16,110 nt of DNA from Clostridiales bacterium (GCA_004557805.1 SFFS01000045.1:1-16110), one strand, 5' to 3'; positions 1 through 6,927 are shown, numbered from the stretch's first letter. The notes: a model not told the origin generated them from the letters alone. Numbers and translations: made by a program.

Positions 1-36
1 AATGGCGACAAAGAGTTCCAGATCCTTTACCTGCAT
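1..36 (-). CDS. LysR-type transcriptional regulator, N-terminus only (cut by window edge)
   Basis: Only the first 12 codons are inside the window. They read MQVKDLELFVAI, the usual opening of the LysR-family helix-turn-helix domain, whose first helix typically has a pattern like L-x-x-F-x-x-V/I. The ATG at 36 is preceded by GGAG at 46-49 with 9 bases of spacing. Two upstream in-frame ATGs at 42 and 51 are possible but sit too close to that GGAG or before it. Family knowledge says that LysR regulators often control the gene divergent from them, which here is the flavoprotein reductase at 332. The effector domain lies outside the window, so the inducer cannot be guessed. The identification rests on a short stretch and on the divergent arrangement. 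Confidence 0.6.
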   Translation of the reverse strand, partial: MQVKDLELFVAI

Positions 37-60
37 GTTCATCCACTCCATTTTAATAAA

Positions 61-89
61 ATGATAACATACTGACAATCTGAAAACAA
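61..89 (-). promoter_or_regulatory. Promoter of the LysR-type regulator
   Basis: On the minus strand, TTGTTT (84-89) and TATCAT (61-66) are separated by 17 bases. Transcription would start near 54, which leaves a short leader before the ATG at 36. The -10 matches consensus at 5 of 6 positions; the -35 is weaker. Confidence 0.5.
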
Positions 90-120
90 GCGTACTGGTG
101 CAAAAGAACGGGGAACGGTT

Positions 121-162
121 ATCCATTTATGGATTTCAAATGCATCTGTCAAGAGGCATTTG
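121..162. promoter_or_regulatory. Inverted repeats between divergent promoters, candidate regulator binding sites
   Basis: Two inverted repeats lie side by side. ATCCAT and ATGGAT (121-126 and 129-134) flank a 2-base centre. CAAATGC and GCATTTG (137-143 and 156-162) are 12 bases apart. They fall between the regulator promoter (-35 at 84-89) and the reductase promoter (-35 at 166-171), where a LysR-type activator would be expected to bind. Neither repeat is an exact T-N11-A box, so assignment to the regulator is inference. Confidence 0.35.
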
Positions 163-165
163 CAT

Positions 166-194
166 TTCTCAAACAGGCGGCGCACACATATAAT
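166..194 (+). promoter_or_regulatory. Promoter of the flavoprotein reductase
   Basis: A perfect TATAAT at 189-194 lies 17 bases after TTCTCA (166-171, 4 of 6 to TTGACA). Transcription would start near 201, giving a leader of about 130 bases before the start codon at 332. A weak -35 next to candidate operator repeats fits an activated promoter. Confidence 0.55.
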
Positions 195-331
195 GAATGA
201 CGTGGCGTGAGCTGCAAAGGAGAAGGTGTGCGTTTGGAAACGCTGCGTATGCAAAATAACAAACGAGTCTTCGCTTGCGACCTGCGCAAAATCTGGGCTT
301 GTTCAAGCCAAAAACTGTGGAGGGTTTCCAC

Positions 332-2107
332 ATGACCAAGAGGCTCGTAAGCCTGCTGCTCAGCCTTGCCCTGATTCTTTTGGCGTGCGCCGCGTTCGCC
401 GAGGGAGAGACGCGTTTTGTTCCCGGCGTATACGCCGGAACAGGAACGGGACTCAATGGCGAGCTGAGCGTACTCGTATCCGTTACCGCAGATAAGATCA
501 CCGGCATTCAGCTCACCGGTACTTCGGACACCTATTACATCTATCCCGTCGCTTATGAAAAAATGACGGAACGAATTCTCGACGCGCAGTCGCTGGCCGT
601 TGACGTTGTATGCGGCGCGACGCGCACTTCCGACGGTATCCTGAAGGCCGTTGAGATGGCGCTGACCGAGGCGGGCGCGGATATCGAGGCGCTTAAAGCG
701 CCCGTTGAAAAGAGCGCCGTGAACGAAACCACGGACTGCGACGTGCTGGTCGTCGGCGCGGGCCTGACGGGTCTTGCCGCCGCCAACCGTCTGCTGGAGA
801 ACGGCGCCGATGTGCTTCTGATTGAAACGATGGGCTATACCGGCGGCGCGATCCGCATGGCAAACAATGAAGCCTATGCGCAGAAGGCTTACGATTATTT
901 GCAGACCATGATGTATTACGGCAATTTCCCGGAGAATGAAAAATATCCGAATCTCGACCGCGTTAAGGAAGTTTGCTTCAAAAGCATCGACGTATATGAC
1001 TGGCAGCTGCGCAACGGCATCATCCTTGTGGATGACCTGACCGATAACGACGGAGCTTTCACGCGCCGTCCTGCTGTGCCCGCGGAATACACCTACATGA
1101 ACGTAATTCGCAAGGGCAATTTCCTCACGCAGGAATATGAGGATGCTTATCTTGCCAACGGCGGCCGTCTTCTGCTCGAAACCAAAGCGGAAAGCCTCAT
1201 CACGGATGAAAACGGAAACGTCATCGGCGCGAAGGCCAAAACGCTCGACGGGGAACTGACGATCAACGCTGGCGCTGTGATCCTCTGCACGGGCAGCATC
1301 GGCAACGATCAGGAACTCGTGAAGGAATATCTGCCCGATTATTATGGCGGCCTGACTGAACTGCCTAAGGGAACCGACGGTTCCGGTATCCGCATGGCGC
1401 TTGAGCTCGGCGCCGTGATGACGGAAGATCAGTACTGCAACGGCGGTGCGACGCACGCCTACATTACGGATGCGTATCATGTTAACGGTCGCTACGCTTC
1501 CCGTCAGGATATCAGCACCAAGTCCATGTTCTGCAGCATTGACGGCGAGCGGCTCTGCCGCGAGGATGACGATCGCTATCTGCGCAAGTATGTTGTGCGC
1601 GAAGGCCTGAACCGGCAGTTCTCCGTTTCCGATGCGGCGCTGCTGACGGAACTCGGACAGATTGACAAGTATGAAGAAGAGGTTGCCAAGAACAACAATA
1701 AAGGCCCGTACTTCAAGGCGGACAGCATTGAAGAGCTTGCGGCGGTGACCGGCATGAACGCGGATGCTCTGAAAGCAACCGTGGAGCGCTATAATTCCTT
1801 CTGCGCCAAGGGCGCAGACGAAGATTACGGCAAGAATGCCCAGCTGCTCAACGCGATTGACGAAGGCCCGTTCTACGCTGTGAAAACGACCTTCCTCGGT
1901 TACGACTATGTTGGCGGTATCGAAACTGAAAACGATGGTTCCGTTATCAAGGCGGATGGCTCCGCTATTCCCGGCCTGTACGCCGCCGGATTTACCTCCA
2001 GCCGCGAATTCCTGGGAACCGGCTCCGCGCATTCCTATTGCCTGATTATCTGCGTTAGCACCGACTTCATCAGCGCTGACAGCGCGATGGCCTATATCGG
2101 CAAGTAA
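332..2107 (+). CDS. Exported FMN/FAD flavoprotein reductase (fumarate-reductase-like, FMN-binding domain plus FAD domain)
   Basis: The protein has 591 residues. Residues 1-23 form a signal peptide with a cut after AFA; a lipoprotein cut at C19 (LLAC) is a less likely alternative. Residues about 28-118 are an FMN-binding domain with the CGAT motif at 94-97, where T97 is the expected site of covalent FMN attachment by an ApbE-type flavin transferase. From about 136 there is a fumarate reductase/succinate dehydrogenase-type FAD domain with GAGLTG (142-147) and an acidic ribose-binding E165. R415, in REDDDR, aligns by eye with the catalytic arginine of soluble fumarate reductases. The family reduces activated C=C bonds such as fumarate, urocanate or other acrylates, often as an extracytoplasmic electron sink in anaerobes. 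The substrate here is unknown. The start was chosen for GGAGGG at 319-324, 7 bases upstream, and because the signal peptide begins there; an in-frame TTG at 275 would bury it. A divergent LysR-type regulator probably controls the gene. No ApbE or electron-donor gene is in the window. Confidence 0.88.
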   Translation: MTKRLVSLLLSLALILLACAAFAEGETRFVPGVYAGTGTGLNGELSVLVSVTADKITGIQLTGTSDTYYIYPVAYEKMTERILDAQSLAVDVVCGATRTSDGILKAVEMALTEAGADIEALKAPVEKSAVNETTDCDVLVVGAGLTGLAAANRLLENGADVLLIETMGYTGGAIRMANNEAYAQKAYDYLQTMMYYGNFPENEKYPNLDRVKEVCFKSIDVYDWQLRNGIILVDDLTDNDGAFTRRPAVPAEYTYMNVIRKGNFLTQEYEDAYLANGGRLLLETKAESLITDENGNVIGAKAKTLDGELTINAGAVILCTGSIGNDQELVKEYLPDYYGGLTELPKGTDGSGIRMALELGAVMTEDQYCNGGATHAYITDAYHVNGRYASRQDISTKSMFCSIDGERLCREDDDRYLRKYVVREGLNRQFSVSDAALLTELGQIDKYEEEVAKNNNKGPYFKADSIEELAAVTGMNADALKATVERYNSFCAKGADEDYGKNAQLLNAIDEGPFYAVKTTFLGYDYVGGIETENDGSVIKADGSAIPGLYAAGFTSSREFLGTGSAHSYCLIICVSTDFISADSAMAYIGK

Positions 2108-2122
2108 GTTTGCAAGAGTTGC

Positions 2123-2154
2123 AAAAACGCCCTGCCAGTCGGCAGGGCGTTTTT
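2123..2154. terminator. Bidirectional terminator between the reductase and the deformylase-like gene
   Basis: A perfect 14-base-pair inverted repeat (2123-2136 and 2141-2154) has an AGTC loop. Its outer ends are A5 and T5, so both strands give a GC-rich hairpin followed by a U-run. It lies 15 bases after the reductase stop and 4 bases after the convergent deformylase-like stop. Confidence 0.92.
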
Positions 2155-2158
2155 CGTG

Positions 2159-2569
2159 TCAGATCAGAATTCCGTCGCAGTGATCGATTTCATGCTGGAC
2201 GATTTGTGCCGTCCAGCCCTCGTAGGTTTTGTAGCGCGTGAGAAAACGCTCGTCCTGATACCGCACCTGAATTTTGCGATAGCGTTTTGTGCTCCGCACG
2301 CCGGAAAGGGAAAGGCAGCCTTCTTCCGCCGTATACGGATCGGACTTTTTGACGATTTCCGGATTGAACAGCACGGCGTATTTGCCGTGATCGTCAAAAG
2401 CAATGATGCGTTTGCTTACGCCGATCATATTGGCTGCCATGCCGACGCAGCCGTCCTTGTGCGCCCTGAGCGTTTCAAGAAGATCCTGCGCGATGGGAAG
2501 ATCCTCCGCCGAGGCAGGCGCAGATTTCTGCGCCAGAAAAATCATATCCTTCATGATTTCGCGAATCAA
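2159..2569 (-). CDS. Peptide deformylase-like metalloenzyme (short clostridial type)
   Basis: The protein has 136 residues when started at TTG 2569, which is 5 bases after GGGGG. The resulting N-terminus MIREIMKDMIFL matches my memory of short clostridial relatives; the open frame extends to 2650 but no good start is seen there. Peptide deformylases remove the N-formyl group from new proteins using Fe2+ or Zn2+. Motif 2 (EGCLS, 83-87, metal ligand C85) and motif 3 (QHEIDH, 125-130, with H126, E127, H130) are intact. Motif 1 is GMAANM (43-48), so the usual glutamine of G-x-G-x-A-A-x-Q is methionine. The protein is shorter than typical deformylases (about 150-190 residues) and lacks a long C-terminal helix. 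It may be a true deformylase with relaxed chemistry, or a paralogue acting on another substrate. No fmt or other translation gene is adjacent, which favours a stand-alone accessory role. Confidence 0.85.
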   Translation of the reverse strand: MIREIMKDMIFLAQKSAPASAEDLPIAQDLLETLRAHKDGCVGMAANMIGVSKRIIAFDDHGKYAVLFNPEIVKKSDPYTAEEGCLSLSGVRSTKRYRKIQVRYQDERFLTRYKTYEGWTAQIVQHEIDHCDGILI

Positions 2570-2606
2570 AATAACCCCCGCTTTTCTGCTGAATTTCCTG
2601 TCAGGC

Positions 2607-2615
2607 AGTATAGCA
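2607..2615 (-). promoter_or_regulatory. Extended -10 promoter of the deformylase-like gene
   Basis: On the minus strand, TGCTATACT (2615 to 2607) is an extended -10 element with a 5-of-6 core. No good -35 is seen 17 bases upstream, which is usual for extended -10 promoters. The start near 2600 gives a leader of about 30 bases. Confidence 0.5.
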
Positions 2616-2641
2616 CGGCGCCGCGTAAAAAGCGAGCGCGA

Positions 2642-2670
2642 TTGACACAAATCCGCGTTTATGTTACGAT
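2642..2670 (+). promoter_or_regulatory. Promoter of the FGGY kinase
   Basis: A perfect TTGACA (2642-2647) is followed after 17 bases by TACGAT (2665-2670, 4 of 6). The predicted start is near 2677, and a purine-rich ribosome binding site (AGGGGAGAAGGG, 2688-2699) lies ahead of the ATG at 2707. Confidence 0.7.
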
Positions 2671-2706
2671 CAACTCAGCGATTTTTTAGGGGAGAAGGGA
2701 ACGAAA

Positions 2707-4302
2707 ATGAAAAATTATGCGGAAGAAATTCGCAGCGGCAACGCCGTGCTGGGCATTGAACTGGGGTCGACGCGCATCAAGGCGGTGCTGATCGGCAGCG
2801 ATCATACGCCCGTCGCGATGGGGTCGTACAGCTGGGAAAACAGTCTTGAGAACGGCGTTTGGACGTACAGCCTGGACGACGCGTGGCAGGGCGTGCGGCA
2901 TGCGTATGCGGAATTAAAAAATGACGTGCAGGAAAAATACGGCGTGAAACTGACGGCGCTTGGCGGACTGGGCATTTCCGGTATGATGCACGGTTATCTG
3001 CCCTTTGACGGCGAGGGCCGCCAGCTGGCGGAATTCCGCACGTGGCGCAACACCATTACCGGCGAAGCCGCTGCAAAGCTGACCGAGCTGTTCCGGTTCA
3101 ACGTGCCGCAGCGCTGGTCGATTGCGCATCTGTATCAGGCGATGCTCAACGGCGAGGCGCACGTGCCGCAGATTGCACATCTGACGACGCTTGCAGGCTA
3201 TATCCACTGGCGGCTGACCGGCCGCAGGGTTATGGGCGTAGGCGAAGCCAGCGGTATGTTCCCGATCGACAGCCGAACCGGCGATTACGATGCGGAGATG
3301 CTTTCTGCTTTCGATGCGCTGGCGCGCGAAATGGGATACCTGTTCACGCTGCGGCAGATCCTGCCTGCGGTGCTTTCCGCGGGCAAGGATGCGGGAACGC
3401 TTACGCCCGAGGGCGCAAAGCTGCTCGATGAGACCGGCGATCTGCAACCCGGCACGCCGCTGTGCCCGCCCGAGGGGGACGCGGGAACCGGCATGGTTGC
3501 GACAAACAGCGTGGCTGTGCGCACGGGCAACGTTTCTGCGGGCACGTCGGTGTTTGCAATGGTGGTGCTGGAAGAGAAGCTGAAAAAGGTGCATGAAGAA
3601 ATCGACATGGTCACGACGCCGGACGGCATGCCCGTGGCCATGGTGCATTGCAACAACTGTACCAGCGATATAAACGCCTGGGCGAAGATTCTGCATGGTT
3701 TTGCTGAAGCTGCGGGGGTTCCGTGCGATATGAACGCCGTCTACACCGCGCTGTTCGACGGCGCGCTCGAAGGCGACGCCGATTGCGGCGGATTTGTTAA
3801 CGTCAATTACTTTGCCGGCGAGACGATCACGCATACCGACGAAGGCCGGCCGATGCTGCTGCGCACGTCGGATGCGAATCCGCTGTTTGCAAATTTTGCC
3901 CGTTCGCTCGTGTTCGGCGCGGTTGCAACGCTGAAAATCGGCATGGATATTCTCACGCAGGAGGAAAAAGTGCGCATCGATTCGCTGCTTGGTCACGGCG
4001 GGTTCTTCAAGACCGGCTGCGCCGGGCAGAAACTGCTGGCGGCGGCGCTGAACACGCCGGTATCCGTCATGGCGACGGCAGGAGAAGGCGGTCCGTGGGG
4101 CATGGCGCTGCTGGCTGATTATCGCGCGCATCGCGAGGAGGGCGAGAGCCTGAGCGAATATTTGCAGAACAAAGTGTTCGGCAGCTGCCAGAGCAGCATG
4201 ATGCAGCCCGAACCCACCGATGTCCGCGGGTTCGAGGAGTATCTCGGGCGGTTTGTAAACTCGCTCGATGCGGAAAAGGCGGCCGTTGCGCGCCTGAAAT
4301 AA
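2707..4302 (+). CDS. FGGY-family carbohydrate kinase
   Basis: The 531-residue protein has both halves of the FGGY kinase fold. The N-terminal phosphate-binding motif is GIELGSTRIKAV (16-27). SGMMHG (91-96) corresponds to the substrate-side MHG of xylulokinase-type enzymes. D258 in EGDAGTGM is the likely catalytic base. NVSAGTS (275-281) is the second phosphate loop, and the adenosine region is GHGGFFKTG together with GEGGPWGMALL in the last quarter. These enzymes phosphorylate sugars or polyols (xylulose, ribulose, gluconate, glycerol) with ATP in the cytoplasm. The residues after MHG (FRTWRNT) differ from the W-x-D-x-R seen in common xylulokinases, so the substrate is unassigned; a ketopentose or related sugar is a guess. 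No transporter, isomerase or epimerase for a sugar pathway is next to it, and it appears to be transcribed alone from its own promoter. The length is typical of the family (480-560). Confidence 0.87.
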   Translation: MKNYAEEIRSGNAVLGIELGSTRIKAVLIGSDHTPVAMGSYSWENSLENGVWTYSLDDAWQGVRHAYAELKNDVQEKYGVKLTALGGLGISGMMHGYLPFDGEGRQLAEFRTWRNTITGEAAAKLTELFRFNVPQRWSIAHLYQAMLNGEAHVPQIAHLTTLAGYIHWRLTGRRVMGVGEASGMFPIDSRTGDYDAEMLSAFDALAREMGYLFTLRQILPAVLSAGKDAGTLTPEGAKLLDETGDLQPGTPLCPPEGDAGTGMVATNSVAVRTGNVSAGTSVFAMVVLEEKLKKVHEEIDMVTTPDGMPVAMVHCNNCTSDINAWAKILHGFAEAAGVPCDMNAVYTALFDGALEGDADCGGFVNVNYFAGETITHTDEGRPMLLRTSDANPLFANFARSLVFGAVATLKIGMDILTQEEKVRIDSLLGHGGFFKTGCAGQKLLAAALNTPVSVMATAGEGGPWGMALLADYRAHREEGESLSEYLQNKVFGSCQSSMMQPEPTDVRGFEEYLGRFVNSLDAEKAAVARLK

Positions 4303-4457
4303 GAAAAGGACGAACCTGATATCAGGGGGTATCGTAAGAATTCTCTGAGACTCCAGCCCGGCGCTTTTTCCGTCGTTTCCGCGCCGGGCAGATTAGAGCG
4401 ACCTCCGTACAATGTTGCGTAAAAGTATCCGTCGTCCTTGATGAGAATTAATTCAAG
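4303..4457 (+). ncRNA. Candidate structured RNA in the kinase 3' region, class unknown
   Basis: The sequence between the kinase stop and the terminator looks like a folded RNA. An 8-base-pair closing helix (AAGGACGA 4306-4313 with TCGTCCTT 4432-4439) encloses exactly 42 bases on each side of a 9-base-pair GC-rich hairpin (GCCCGGCGC 4356-4364 with GCGCCGGGC 4381-4389, 16-base pyrimidine-rich loop). Inner helices GGGGG/CCTCC (4325-4329, 4402-4406) and CTCT/AGAG (4343-4346, 4395-4398) are nested and compatible. A 12-base palindrome CCTGATATCAGG lies at 4315-4326. The terminator follows directly, so the RNA would be about 185 bases. The long rod with open bubbles recalls 6S RNA, but I cannot match a known family, and no clear promoter is visible upstream. 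It may be a processed 3' untranslated region. Strand is inferred from the terminator. Confidence 0.35.
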
Positions 4458-4489
4458 AGGTTTCCCTAAAAAAGGGGGAAACCTTTTTT
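4455..4489 (+). terminator. Terminator for the kinase transcript
   Basis: AAGAGGTTTCCC (4455-4466) pairs with GGGAAACCTTTT (4476-4487, one G-T pair) around a 9-base loop, with a T-run at 4484-4489. Its right arm is shared with the opposing kbl terminator. Confidence 0.8.
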
Positions 4490-4503
4490 AGTAAGGTTCC
4501 CCC
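4467..4503 (-). terminator. Terminator for the tdh-kbl operon
   Basis: On the minus strand, GGGGGAACCTT (4503 to 4493) pairs with AAGGTTTCCCCC (4485 to 4474, one bulged base), followed by T6 at 4473 to 4468. It lies 14 bases after the kbl stop. Confidence 0.85.
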
Positions 4504-4517
4504 TGAAATAATTTGAT

Positions 4518-5702
4518 TTACAGACCCATTTCCCGTTTCACTTCGGTGAAGCAGGAAACGGCGAAGCGCAGATCGTCCAAGGTGTGGGCGGCGCTGACCT
4601 GCGTGCGGATGCGCGCCTTGCCCTGCGGCACGACGGGATAGCAGAACGAGACGACGTAGACGCCCTTGGCGAGCATGCGCTCGGCAAACTCTTTGGCCAC
4701 GTGCGCATCGTAGAGCATGACGGGCACAATCGGATGCGTGCTTTCGGGAACGTCGAAGCCGAGAGCGACGAGCGCGCCGCGGAAGTATTTCGTGTTTTCT
4801 TCGAGCCTGTCGCGCAGCGCGGTTGAGGCTTCCAGCAGGTTCAGCACTTTCAGAGAGGCTGCGCATACGGCCGGAGCGAGCGTATTCGAGAACAGATACG
4901 GGCGGGATTTCTGGCGCAGAAGCGCCACGATTTCCTTCCGCGCGAGCGTGAAGCCGCCGGAAGCGCCGCCGAGCGCTTTGCCGAACGTGCCGGTGAGAAT
5001 ATCGACGCGTCCCTGCACGCCGCAGTGCTCGATAGTGCCGCGGCCGGTTTTGCCGACAAAGCCCGCGGCGTGGCTGTCGTCTACCATGACGAGCGCGCCG
5101 TATTCGTCAGCCAGATCGCAGATACCGCGCAGGTTGGCGATATAGCCGTCCATGGAGAATACGCCGTCGGTCGCGATCAGCTTGATGCGCGCGCCCTTCG
5201 CCTGTTCCAGCTTTTCGCGCAGATCGGCCATGTCGTTGTTCTTATAGCGATACCGCGCGGCCTTGCAGAGACGCACGCCGTCGATGATCGAGGCGTGATT
5301 CAGCTCGTCGGAGATGATCGCATCCTCGGCGGTAAGCAGCGCTTCGAAAAGGCCGCCGTTTGCGTCGAAGCAGGAGGAATAGAGGATTGCGTCTTCAAAG
5401 CCGAAAAATGCGGAAAGCTTCTGTTCCAGCTGTTTGTGTACCTGCTGCGTGCCGCAGATGAACCGCACGGACGAGAGCCCGAAGCCCCAGTGATCATAGC
5501 TTTCCTTTGCGGCGGCAATGACTTCAGGATTGTCCGCAAGGCCGAGATAGTTGTTGGCGCACATGTTGAGGACGCCGGAGGTTGCGGTCGTATCCACGCG
5601 CGACTGCTGCGGCGTGGTGATGATGCGCTCGTCCTTGTAGGTTCCGGCTTCGCGCATGGCGGCCAGCTGGCCGCTGAAAATATCGTAAGCTTTTTCTCTC
5701 AT
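4518..5702 (-). CDS. kbl: Glycine C-acetyltransferase (2-amino-3-ketobutyrate CoA ligase)
   Basis: This 394-residue PLP enzyme cleaves 2-amino-3-ketobutyrate with CoA to glycine and acetyl-CoA, the second step of threonine degradation in the cytoplasm. It belongs to the alpha-oxoamine synthase family. The PLP lysine is K242 in GTFGKALGG; D208 and H211 in VDDSHAAGF hold the cofactor. The substrate-side N-terminal region includes NNYLGL (50-55). The length is close to the E. coli enzyme (398). The start is ATG 5702, with GGAGG 8 bases upstream inside the end of tdh; an in-frame TTG at 5717 lies within that ribosome binding site and is rejected. Only 2 bases separate it from the tdh stop, so the genes are very likely translationally coupled. 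The order tdh then kbl is the reverse of E. coli. Related 8-amino-7-oxononanoate synthases were considered, but the tdh neighbour settles the call. Confidence 0.95.
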   Translation of the reverse strand: MREKAYDIFSGQLAAMREAGTYKDERIITTPQQSRVDTTATSGVLNMCANNYLGLADNPEVIAAAKESYDHWGFGLSSVRFICGTQQVHKQLEQKLSAFFGFEDAILYSSCFDANGGLFEALLTAEDAIISDELNHASIIDGVRLCKAARYRYKNNDMADLREKLEQAKGARIKLIATDGVFSMDGYIANLRGICDLADEYGALVMVDDSHAAGFVGKTGRGTIEHCGVQGRVDILTGTFGKALGGASGGFTLARKEIVALLRQKSRPYLFSNTLAPAVCAASLKVLNLLEASTALRDRLEENTKYFRGALVALGFDVPESTHPIVPVMLYDAHVAKEFAERMLAKGVYVVSFCYPVVPQGKARIRTQVSAAHTLDDLRFAVSCFTEVKREMGL

Positions 5703-5704
5703 GA

Positions 5705-6739
5705 TTATTTCCTCCAATCCAGAATGACTTTGCCGCTGCGGCCCGAGGCCATCGCTTCGAAGCCCTTTTCGTAGTCGGTGTAGTGGAAACGGTGCGTGAT
5801 GACGGGGGAAAGGTCGAGCCCGCCCTGGATCATGGCGATCATTTTATACCAGGTTTCAAACATCTTCCGGCCATATACGCCCTGAATCGTCAGGCCCTTG
5901 AAAACGACCTCGTTCCAGTTCATCTGCATTTCCCTGCCGAAAATGCCGAGCATGGCGATTTTGCCGCCGTTGCGCATGTGGCGCAGCATCTGGCTGAACG
6001 CCGCGGGGCTGCCGCTCATTTCGAGTCCTACGTCGAAGCCTTCGACCATCGCGCTTTCGCGCATGACGGTTTCCAGATCGTCCGTCGCGACGTTTACAGC
6101 GATTATGCCCATCTTGCGGGCGAGGTCGAGGCGGTATTCGTTCATATCAGTGATGATTACGCGGCGCGCGCCGTTTTTCTTGCAGATAGCCGCCGCCATC
6201 ACGCCGATCGGCCCCGCGCCGGTCACGAGAACATCCTCGCCGACGACGTCGAACATCAGCGCGGTGTGCGTGGCGTTCCCGTATGCGTCGAAGAAGGAAA
6301 CGATATCCTCGTCAAGCGATTCGTCGATGGGAATGACGTTGCGCGCGGGAATGCAGAGATATTCGGCGAATGCGCCGCCGCGGTTCACGCCCACGCCTAC
6401 GGTATTCCGGCACCACTGGCTGTTGCCGCCGCGGCAGTTGCGGCAGTGTCCGCAGACAATGTGCCCCTCGCCGCTGACGCGTTCGCCGATGCGCAGCCCC
6501 TGCACTTCGCTACCCATTTCGGCGATTTCGCCGACATATTCATGCCCGGCCACTAGCGGCGGCTTGATCGTATCCTGCGCCCACTGGTTCCACTGATAGA
6601 TGTGAAGATCCGTGCCGCAGATCGCGGTTTTGTGGATTTTGATAAGCACCTCATCGGCTTTCGGAACAGGAACCGGCACGCGGCAGAGCGTCAGCCCGGG
6701 CGTCGCCGCCTGCTTTTGCAGAGCGTCCATCATACGCAT
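5705..6739 (-). CDS. tdh: L-threonine 3-dehydrogenase, zinc-dependent
   Basis: This 344-residue medium-chain dehydrogenase oxidises L-threonine to 2-amino-3-ketobutyrate with NAD+. The catalytic zinc ligands are C41, H66 and E67 (AICGTDLHI, AGHEYVG). The structural zinc uses C96, C99, C102 and C110. All are offset by exactly 3 from the E. coli enzyme as I recall its numbering. The NAD-binding Rossmann motif is VTGAGPIGV (172-180). The start is ATG 6739, 9 bases after AGGAGG; two further ATGs follow at 6733 and 6730, and the open frame upstream to 6934 crosses the promoter and is not coding. It is the first gene of the operon with kbl. Sorbitol or other polyol dehydrogenases share the fold, but the close match through the zinc lobes and the linked kbl support threonine dehydrogenase. 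Confidence 0.95.
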   Translation of the reverse strand: MRMMDALQKQAATPGLTLCRVPVPVPKADEVLIKIHKTAICGTDLHIYQWNQWAQDTIKPPLVAGHEYVGEIAEMGSEVQGLRIGERVSGEGHIVCGHCRNCRGGNSQWCRNTVGVGVNRGGAFAEYLCIPARNVIPIDESLDEDIVSFFDAYGNATHTALMFDVVGEDVLVTGAGPIGVMAAAICKKNGARRVIITDMNEYRLDLARKMGIIAVNVATDDLETVMRESAMVEGFDVGLEMSGSPAAFSQMLRHMRNGGKIAMLGIFGREMQMNWNEVVFKGLTIQGVYGRKMFETWYKMIAMIQGGLDLSPVITHRFHYTDYEKGFEAMASGRSGKVILDWRK

Positions 6740-6779
6740 GGGGAAATTCCTCCTCGAGTGTTTTTCGTGCAGCGACATA

Positions 6780-6788
6780 ATTATAGCA
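6780..6788 (-). promoter_or_regulatory. Extended -10 promoter of the tdh-kbl operon
   Basis: On the minus strand, TGCTATAAT (6788 to 6780) is a full consensus extended -10. The -35 region is poor (TTCTCT at 17 bases). Transcription would start near 6773, leaving a leader of about 33 bases. That is too short for a T-box or other large riboswitch, so control by threonine would have to act through a protein. Confidence 0.7.
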
Positions 6789-6927
6789 TAATCGCAGGCA
6801 AAAGAGAATAGACGAAAATAATTTATAAGAAATGCATAACGTGTGTCTTTTACAAGCGGACAAAAGGTGAATTGGAAAAGACAGGGGAATAGAGCATTTA
6901 TTTCAGCATTATCGGCATGTTTGGAAC

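Noticed and set aside
149..2032. Long minus-strand open frame opposite the flavoprotein gene
   Set aside because: Its composition is that of an antisense shadow of a GC-rich gene; the plus-strand protein has clear domains and a good start. Similar long antisense frames opposite the kinase, thrS and SH3 genes were rejected for the same reason.
4306..4350. TPP-riboswitch-like words (GAACCTGAT, CTGAGA)
   Set aside because: They occur in the wrong order for a TPP riboswitch, the surrounding conserved bases are missing, and no gene in the right orientation lies downstream.
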